Shown here: piece by piece, positions 1-5,366 of the stretch
How positions within the stretch are numbered: the first letter of the stretch is position 1
Layout of the letters: each line of letters starts with the position of its first letter
Assembly: GCA_030604545.1 (NCBI GenBank)
Contig: JAUVVS010000093.1
Coordinates: 1-7,400, forward strand
Origin: Deltaproteobacteria bacterium
Lineage (GTDB): Bacteria > Desulfobacterota > Desulfobacteria > Desulfobacterales > JAUVVS01
Direction of reading: 5' to 3'
DNA length: 7,400 nucleotides
Program-made: the position numbers and the translations under genes
The notes under the pieces: model-generated
Database searches by the model: none
What the model was told of the DNA's origin: nothing
What the model saw: the letters and a program-made list of their open reading frames with translations, nothing else

Positions 1-73
1 ATAAAAAGTAAATTCTAACCTTTTTACAACGTAAGCTTGATTATCTGAAGAAATATCAAGTCTTAAGGGTATA
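1..73. other. Leader region upstream of the kinase gene
   Basis: AT-rich sequence with stops in all three forward frames. It holds the kinase ribosome binding site AAGGG (65-69) and a 6-bp inverted repeat, CTTGAT (36-41) with ATCAAG (55-60). TTGATT (38-43) could be a -35, but no good -10 lies at the usual distance, so I call no promoter. Whether the first bases are the tail of a preceding gene cannot be judged. Confidence 0.3.
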
Positions 74-2614
74 ATGTTTAAAAAGATTCTTTTTTCCAAT
101 TTACTGCTAATTGCTTTGCTAACCTTGTTGATTCTTTGTTGCACGCTTGTCGAATTCTATCCATTGCAGACCCTTGAATACAAAGCATATGACATTATGG
201 TTGGCCGTCGTCCAGATGAAAATAGCAGTTCGGTTGTAATCGTGGCAATCGATGAAGAAAGTATTCAGCGCATTGGTAGTTGGCCATGGCCACGCTCTTA
301 CATTTCCGAAATGATCAATCGTCTTTCTCGATACGGCGCCAATACTCTCGGCATCTGTCTCCTGTATTCCCAGGAAGAGTTAAACCTCGGCCTCCAAGAA
401 ATTAAAACCATAAGAGAAAACCTAAAAGAGAAAGCATTACCCGGAGAAAAAAAAACCATAAAAAGATTTGATAAAATTTTGGCCAGAGCCCAGAAGAGAT
501 TAAATCATGATGCCGGTTTAATTTTCGCTGTTAAATCCGCCAAAAATGTCGTTTTGCCTTTTCTTTTCAGTCTCGGACAAACAATAGATAAAAACACCCC
601 TAAAATATCAAAATTGCTACTTATAAACTCAATAGCGCTTGAGAAACGTTCAGGCGATCTGAAAATGCAACTTTTGAGATTCGGAAATCCCGTAGATATA
701 TGGAGAAACAAAAATGTTGTTGCCAAAGCGGTTACAGAAACCTTTGATAAACTGGCAAGAAAGGCAGGAGCACTGGGGCATATTAATCTGATTGCCGATC
801 AGGACGGAACGGTCCGCAGAGTACCGTTACTGATAAGTTATCAGGGGAAATACTTCCCTTCCTTTTCCCTCCAAATGGCAACGAAATATCTTGGTGGAAG
901 TATAAAGGATATAAAGATAGGAGAAGACGGAAATGGTTTTACCGGTCTCAGTATAAAGTCCTTAAAAATTCCGACCGATGGATATTTTCGTATGTTTTTG
1001 GATTATAACCGGCAACAGACCAAGGCCAAAACTTACTCCTTTTCCGACGTGATAGATAACAAAATCCTTTCCGATATTTTTCGGGATAAGATAATCATGA
1101 TTGGAGTTACCGCTAAAGGTTTGGTACCCATATATAAAACATCATCCTACTCTGAAGTTCCGCTCATTGTGATTTTGGGAAATGCTCTTGAAAACATTTT
1201 AAGCCGCTTTCACATTTCACGACCTAGTTGGATCTATGCATTGGAAATTATAGTCCTTTTATATTTCGCATTATTTCTCATGTTCGTTATTCCCAGGGTA
1301 AATCTTGGAGTTGGTGCTTTTATATTGGGGGTTTTTTTAATAACCTGGGTTGGAATTTCCGCGTTTCTTTTTATGGGATATGGGTATTGGATTAAAATCT
1401 TTCCCCCTATCCTCCTTTCGATTTTCGGTTACGCCCTTGCTGTATTTAAACAATTTTCCGTTAAAAAACTGGATTATAGGTTGGAATTAAACAAAACTCT
1501 CGGGCTATCTTTTCAAAGCCAAGGCATGCTGGACATGGCCCTTGAAAAATTCATGAAATGCCCAATTGAAAACAATGCTGTTAAAAATCTGTTTTACAAT
1601 CTCGGTCTCGATTTTGAAAGAAAAAGGATGTCAAACAAAGCATTGGCCGTTTACGAACATATCATGAAAGCCGGAAATTTCAAGGATATCACAAAAAAGA
1701 TAGAAAAACTTAATAATATCGGGGAGATATTTGCTATTTCCGCAGGTTCAGGCAGACAGGCCGCGACCACTTTAATGGAAAATACGGCAACTAAACCCAC
1801 TTTAGGACGTTATGAAATTCTAAGGGAACTGGGTCGAGGAGCAATGGGAACAGTGTATCTCGGGAAGGATCCAACAATCAATAGAGATGTTGCGATTAAA
1901 ACCTTGCAATACGAGGAAATTGACGAAAGTGAATTGGAAGAAGTAAAAACAAGGTTTTTCCGCGAAGCGGAAGCCGCCGGAAAGTTATCACATCCAAACA
2001 TAGTTGCCATCTATGATGCAGGTGAGGAGCATGATATGGCATACATTGCCATGGAACTTCTCGCCGGAGAAGATCTTTCAGGCTATTGCCTCAAGAAAAA
2101 TTTACTGCCGGTTAAACAAGTACTAAAGATAGGCTCTTCCATAGCCAACGCTCTAGATTATGCCCATAGTCATGGAGTGGTGCATCGTGACATTAAACCG
2201 GCAAATATAATGCTTTTAGAAGATAAACAGGTAAAGGTCGCTGATTTCGGTATAGCCCGGGTAATGACTTCATCAAAGACCAAAACTGGAATTGTTTTCG
2301 GTACTCCAAGCTACATGTCACCCGAACAGATTGCAGGAAAAAAAGTGGATGGCCGTTCGGATCTTTTTTCTCTTGGGGTTGTTTTATATGAGCTGTTTAC
2401 CGGGGAAAGGCCCTTCAAAGGTAAAAATATTACAGCCCTGATGTATGCTATCACCAACGCATCCTATCCACCCCTTTCAGAACTATCGCCCAATATCCCG
2501 TCTTGTTGTGCGGGCATCGTAGACAAATTACTGAAAAAAGGCGTAACAAATAGGTTTAATGCCGCGTCAAAAGTGGTTAATGAAATAGAGGAGTGTTTGA
2601 AAAACCTTAAATAA
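74..2614 (+). CDS. CHASE2-domain transmembrane Ser/Thr protein kinase with TPR-like linker
   Basis: Membrane receptor kinase of 846 aa. Residues 5-26 are TM1. Residues about 30-380 read as a periplasmic CHASE2 sensor: RRPDE, VVIVAIDEES, GSWPWPR, GHINLIADQDGTVRRVPL, then IIMIGVTAKG. TM2-TM4 are about 387-406, 411-434 and 440-458, which puts the rest in the cytoplasm. Residues about 470-560 form helical TPR-like pairs. The Hanks-type kinase spans 578-846 with every key element: glycine loop GRGAMG (587-592), VAIK Lys609, helix-C Glu631, HRDIKPAN with catalytic Asp706, DFG Asp724, and GTPSYMSPE (743-751). TKT at 736-738 sits where PknB-type kinases carry their autophosphorylated Thr pair. The kinase should therefore be active, phosphorylating Ser/Thr on unknown targets in response to a periplasmic signal. 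No PASTA or DNA-binding domain follows it. The ATG has AAGGG at 65-69, four bases upstream. The gene converges on the VWA gene. Domain calls are firm; ligand and substrates are unknown. Confidence 0.95.
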   Translation: MFKKILFSNLLLIALLTLLILCCTLVEFYPLQTLEYKAYDIMVGRRPDENSSSVVIVAIDEESIQRIGSWPWPRSYISEMINRLSRYGANTLGICLLYSQEELNLGLQEIKTIRENLKEKALPGEKKTIKRFDKILARAQKRLNHDAGLIFAVKSAKNVVLPFLFSLGQTIDKNTPKISKLLLINSIALEKRSGDLKMQLLRFGNPVDIWRNKNVVAKAVTETFDKLARKAGALGHINLIADQDGTVRRVPLLISYQGKYFPSFSLQMATKYLGGSIKDIKIGEDGNGFTGLSIKSLKIPTDGYFRMFLDYNRQQTKAKTYSFSDVIDNKILSDIFRDKIIMIGVTAKGLVPIYKTSSYSEVPLIVILGNALENILSRFHISRPSWIYALEIIVLLYFALFLMFVIPRVNLGVGAFILGVFLITWVGISAFLFMGYGYWIKIFPPILLSIFGYALAVFKQFSVKKLDYRLELNKTLGLSFQSQGMLDMALEKFMKCPIENNAVKNLFYNLGLDFERKRMSNKALAVYEHIMKAGNFKDITKKIEKLNNIGEIFAISAGSGRQAATTLMENTATKPTLGRYEILRELGRGAMGTVYLGKDPTINRDVAIKTLQYEEIDESELEEVKTRFFREAEAAGKLSHPNIVAIYDAGEEHDMAYIAMELLAGEDLSGYCLKKNLLPVKQVLKIGSSIANALDYAHSHGVVHRDIKPANIMLLEDKQVKVADFGIARVMTSSKTKTGIVFGTPSYMSPEQIAGKKVDGRSDLFSLGVVLYELFTGERPFKGKNITALMYAITNASYPPLSELSPNIPSCCAGIVDKLLKKGVTNRFNAASKVVNEIEECLKNLK

Positions 2615-2656
2615 TCAGAAGCGATAATTAACCCGGATAACTTCCTCTTATGGTCC
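2615..2656. other. Short convergent intergenic spacer
   Basis: Only 42 bp separate the stop of the rightward kinase from the stop of the leftward VWA gene. There is no GC-rich hairpin with a T-tract on either strand here, so no classical intrinsic terminator is visible for either gene. The two transcripts may overlap at their 3' ends or end by another mechanism. Confidence 0.6.
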
Positions 2657-2677
2657 CTATTCAAATTTAATAAGGGA
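2654..2677. repeat. Imperfect inverted repeat over the VWA gene stop
   Basis: TCCCTATT pairs with AATaAGGGA across a 7-base loop, giving 8 paired bases with one bulge. The structure covers the last codons and the stop of the VWA gene. It has no T-tract on either side. It could be a weak bidirectional 3'-end hairpin between convergent genes, or chance in AT-rich DNA. Confidence 0.3.
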
Positions 2678-3415
2678 ATGCCCATATCTATGAGGGGAAT
2701 AATCCGCCCCGCTTTTAGCAAAATAACGAGCCCAAAATTCCTGCACCGCTCGAAATTTATTGGAATTTGCCGCACTGGCCCCTGCCACATATACCTTGAC
2801 GCCCTTGAGGTTTGGAATGAGCTTGTGCTTTTGGCGGTATTTGATGACCCTGTTAATATACTGGTTTGTTATCCTTTCCTTGTCAAATTTGTATTCCTTT
2901 GAATCCTGGATCATATCGGAAAGGATAACCAGAATTTTTTGACGTTTCTTCTCGTCATGGAAAATTGTATCTACAATATTTAAAGAATTTAGAATCTCCG
3001 TCCACTGGCTTCCACGCTTTCGAGATAAGAGTCGATTCACCTCCTTTTGAATTTTCTTTTTGGTCTTTGTCAGGTTTCTCTCGAATTGCAGGCGGTTAAC
3101 CCATATAGATTTTTTTGGAATTTCCTCATCCACAGTAAGCTTAAAATCGATATAGGAATGGCTTGTGATGGTCCCCACCAAAATTCGATCTCCCTGGTGC
3201 ATATTTTTATAGATCTTATCAAAAGCCTCTTTATAGACCGTGCGTCGAGCCTTGTTCGTGCTGCCTGACATGTCGATTAAAATAATAATCACTCGTGGAT
3301 TTTTTTTGGAGTCTCCGGTCTTTCCAAAGGCTTCGGCACTCCAGTTCAATTGACCATATAAGAAAAGGGAACCAACAAGGATAAGCCCCAGTAATTTCAG
3401 TCTCCGCTGCTTCAT
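2657..3415 (-). CDS. Exported von Willebrand factor A (VWA) domain protein
   Basis: Protein of 252 aa made of a signal sequence plus a single VWA fold. The N-terminus is basic (MKQRR), followed by a hydrophobic core at about 8-20 and an AEA site at 27-29, so export to the periplasm is likely. There is no lipobox cysteine. The first strand VIIILIDMSGST carries the MIDAS triad Asp48, Ser50 and Ser52. Thr139 is a candidate for the distal MIDAS Thr, and VILSDM gives Asp167. The metal site is therefore complete, and the protein should bind a ligand or partner through a divalent cation. A late strand, VKVYVAGA (206-213), precedes a C-terminal helix rich in W, Y and F. The start is supported by AGGAGGT (3424-3430), 8 bases upstream. 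The 21-bp gap to the four-TM gene upstream suggests co-translation and a shared complex. The domain is clear; the biological role is not recognised. Confidence 0.88.
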   Translation of the reverse strand: MKQRRLKLLGLILVGSLFLYGQLNWSAEAFGKTGDSKKNPRVIIILIDMSGSTNKARRTVYKEAFDKIYKNMHQGDRILVGTITSHSYIDFKLTVDEEIPKKSIWVNRLQFERNLTKTKKKIQKEVNRLLSRKRGSQWTEILNSLNIVDTIFHDEKKRQKILVILSDMIQDSKEYKFDKERITNQYINRVIKYRQKHKLIPNLKGVKVYVAGASAANSNKFRAVQEFWARYFAKSGADYSPHRYGHSLIKFE

Positions 3416-3436
3416 TTTGGTATACCTCCTAAAAAC

Positions 3437-4420
3437 TTACGAAAGGGGTTTATTGGTTACTACTTGCAGACGGGTGGTCTCGGTTTCCAATTTTCTGCGT
3501 TCGTCTTCCTTTTCAAACTCCACACCCAGTTCGTGCTCCCGTTCAAAGGATTTGGGTTTTTCATGATCAAGGCGCACGCGCTGATTGATTTTGCGGTAGT
3601 GATAGATGACTTCCTGGGTCTGTTGCTGGATTCTTTGGAGTTTTTGTTGTTGTTTGGTTAATATCTTCCTATATTTTGCTTCAATGGTCCGCATGGCCCT
3701 ATTAAGCTGGTTTGTCCTGCGGTGTAAATGCTCCAGTTTAGAGTCCGTATCATGTGCAAAATAAGAACAGAGTGTGGCTGCAGCTAAAATTACCAGATTC
3801 AGGCCGACAAACGCAGCCCCTATAAATTTACTGCTGCCAACACTGCTGACCGCACCGGCTGTACTGAGATCGCCAAGATACTGAACACGCACGTAGCCTA
3901 TGGCAATCAGACCACCAACGGTTAGAATGAGAAGTACCCCTGTACCGATTGCATTCTTCCACCATGGAACAGACCAACGTTTGAAAAGAATTCCCACGGC
4001 GTGGGCAATCCATGGAATTGCCACAGCCACACCTACGGCCATGATCCATGTGAATATCTGGCTTTCGCCAAATACTGAAAAGGCAAGGGAATTCATAGGA
4101 ATTTCACTAAGGACAAATAAAAGCATCAAAGCATAGTACTTCCACCTGGTCAACTCCACACTTGGCTCGCTCCGGCCGATCTTTGCCGTGTGCTCATCAT
4201 AATCTTTGGAGATGCGTTCATAATCCTTTAGCATAGGTTTGTGTTTTCCGTTGAGAACCTCTAATTTAGGCCCGCATACGGACGTCACCTGCCGTGCCTC
4301 ATTCCTGGCCATGGCCATCAACTCCTGCTCAAACTGAGAGAAGTTCGGATCATCCCTGCCTGGAAGATTATTTTTTGCATCTTTTATGGCGTTTTGTTTT
4401 GCTTTAGCTTTACTGTACAT
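3437..4420 (-). CDS. Four-TM membrane protein with cytoplasmic coiled coils, function unknown
   Basis: Protein of 327 aa; I do not recognise a characterised family. It has a charged, helical N-terminal region (1-90), four hydrophobic segments (about 93-114, 122-146, 155-176, 199-222), then a long Lys/Gln/Arg/Glu-rich helical tail. The tail has likely coiled coils at 225-280 and 295-318, including a Gln-rich stretch around 257-268. With four TMs and no signal peptide, both ends are most likely cytoplasmic. The most distinctive motif is EIPMN..AF..FGE (106-119) at the end of TM1, which may be a family signature. The start is supported by AGGAGG (4425-4430), four bases before the ATG. It lies between the barrel gene (44-bp gap) and the VWA gene (21-bp gap) in the same direction. 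By position it is the likely inner-membrane partner of the VWA protein. A channel, scaffold or mechanosensor would all fit, and none is demonstrated. Confidence 0.85.
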   Translation of the reverse strand: MYSKAKAKQNAIKDAKNNLPGRDDPNFSQFEQELMAMARNEARQVTSVCGPKLEVLNGKHKPMLKDYERISKDYDEHTAKIGRSEPSVELTRWKYYALMLLFVLSEIPMNSLAFSVFGESQIFTWIMAVGVAVAIPWIAHAVGILFKRWSVPWWKNAIGTGVLLILTVGGLIAIGYVRVQYLGDLSTAGAVSSVGSSKFIGAAFVGLNLVILAAATLCSYFAHDTDSKLEHLHRRTNQLNRAMRTIEAKYRKILTKQQQKLQRIQQQTQEVIYHYRKINQRVRLDHEKPKSFEREHELGVEFEKEDERRKLETETTRLQVVTNKPLS

Positions 4421-4464
4421 TTTTCCTCCTATCTGTTTAAGTTTAAGAGTTGGTACACTAATAT

Positions 4465-5232
4465 TTAAAACGCAAAACCGGCTTCAATAAAAGGTCCGCT
4501 TAAAGTGATATCTGCTTCAACATCCTCGGTATCGAATTTTATTTTATCATATCTATAACCGCCTGCCGCAAATAAAGGTCCGAAAACCTTTACCTTCAAT
4601 CTGCCGATTAAACTGTAAACCTGGTTTTCATCATAAGATATTCCTCTAACCTCTGCTTCGACGGCAAATATATCGATAGGCTTTAACTGTGCAGCTAAAA
4701 AAACCATGGGAACCGGGAAAGTGAAACTTTCTGATTCCTCCAAAATTCCTTGGCTAATCTTTGCTTGAAAATCATAAATCCGCACATTTATCCCTACATC
4801 AACATTGGCTTTACCCAATGATGCGGTTTTAAGAAAGGGAATCCCATAATAAAGGGCGACATCATAATTGTTAAGGGTAACTTCTGAATCAAATTCCACA
4901 TCTTGCGTAAATGAAACATCACCAAAATTAAAATCAACCGATTTGCTCCCTTTACCGTCAAATTTAGTCGGCGTTGACATAATGTAAACATTTGGCAAAA
5001 TAAGCGGCATATCTACTTTCAGCCTTGCGGTAATGCCAAATATATCGTCGTATTTAAGGTCTTTTTCCAAATCGATAGAATCATCTCCGGTTACCAGCTC
5101 ATAGGATAAATCTCCCTGTGGAGACTGATTCCACCCTCCGATCGCAGCCTCAAATCCGATAGCATGTGATGTAACCGGCGCAATCAATATAAAAATAAAA
5201 AATAAGCCAACAAGAAACATTAATTTTTTCAT
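4465..5232 (-). CDS. Outer-membrane beta-barrel protein, TIGR04219-like
   Basis: Protein of 255 aa with a clear signal peptide: MKK, hydrophobic core, cleavage likely after SHA at residues 22-24. The mature part is made of alternating amphipathic strands separated by acidic turns. It ends in ..GPFIEAGFAF, with the terminal Phe typical of the signal read by the BAM assembly machinery. The early block IDLEKDLKYDD (53-63), followed by the LPNVYI strand and the FDGKG turn, resembles the TIGR04219 outer-membrane protein family, as does its length. That assignment is from memory of the family pattern. Expected location is the outer membrane, as a small barrel of about 8-12 strands; transport or structural role unknown. 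The start is supported by AAAGGAGA (5241-5248), 8 bases upstream. It is the first gene of the apparent barrel/four-TM/VWA unit, behind an intergenic region with repeats. Confidence 0.82.
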   Translation of the reverse strand: MKKLMFLVGLFFIFILIAPVTSHAIGFEAAIGGWNQSPQGDLSYELVTGDDSIDLEKDLKYDDIFGITARLKVDMPLILPNVYIMSTPTKFDGKGSKSVDFNFGDVSFTQDVEFDSEVTLNNYDVALYYGIPFLKTASLGKANVDVGINVRIYDFQAKISQGILEESESFTFPVPMVFLAAQLKPIDIFAVEAEVRGISYDENQVYSLIGRLKVKVFGPLFAAGGYRYDKIKFDTEDVEADITLSGPFIEAGFAF

Positions 5233-5366
5233 AATTCAATTCTCCTTTAATTTGAATACAGACATCGTCAAATAGTTGAGTGGTTAAGTGGTTGAGTCGA
5301 CGACTTAACAAGATCTGAAATAAGACCGTTTTAAGTATATATAAAATAGTAAGTCATTTTAAGGAA
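5233..5366 (-). promoter_or_regulatory. Upstream region of the barrel operon
   Basis: This spacer lies between the HEAT gene stop and the barrel gene start, both leftward. Read on the minus strand it contains an AT-rich tract with TATACT (5334-5339) as a possible -10, but no good -35 at the right distance. A tandem-repeat/palindrome element (5275-5309) follows, then the barrel ribosome binding site. I see no small ORF and no T-tailed terminator for the HEAT gene, so readthrough from it is possible. The promoter assignment is weak. Confidence 0.35.
5275..5309. repeat. Three-unit 8-bp tandem repeat running into a near-palindrome
   Basis: The plus strand reads GTTGAGTG-GTTAAGTG-GTTGAGTC at 5275-5298, three 8-bp units that differ by one or two bases. 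The last unit is also the left arm of a 19-bp near-palindrome at 5291-5309, GTTGAGTCG-A-CGACTTAAC, with one G:T position. The middle unit's GTTAAGT also pairs perfectly with ACTTAAC at 5303-5309. The element lies 43-77 bases upstream of the barrel start codon. It could be an operator array, a 3' hairpin of the HEAT transcript, or a remnant of a dispersed repeat. Confidence 0.6.

Noticed and set aside
36..60. 6-bp inverted repeat upstream of the kinase as an operator
   Set aside because: The arms are short and the loop is 13 bases; this is expected by chance in AT-rich DNA.
2464..2790. Minus-strand ORF of 108 aa across the kinase 3' end and VWA 3' end
   Set aside because: It overlaps two well-supported genes in another frame, has no domain-like composition and is explained as a shadow.
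2678..3268. Several plus-strand ORFs of 60-74 aa inside the VWA gene
   Set aside because: They are antisense to a gene with a clear VWA fold, MIDAS residues and ribosome binding site; none looks like a real protein.
3437..4420. Naming the four-TM protein as a DUF4407-type or channel protein
   Set aside because: The topology is similar, but I see no motif that secures a family assignment without a profile search.
5334..5339. TATACT as a confident promoter -10 for the barrel gene
   Set aside because: No acceptable -35 at 16-18 bases, so it is kept only as a weak possibility inside the spacer entry.
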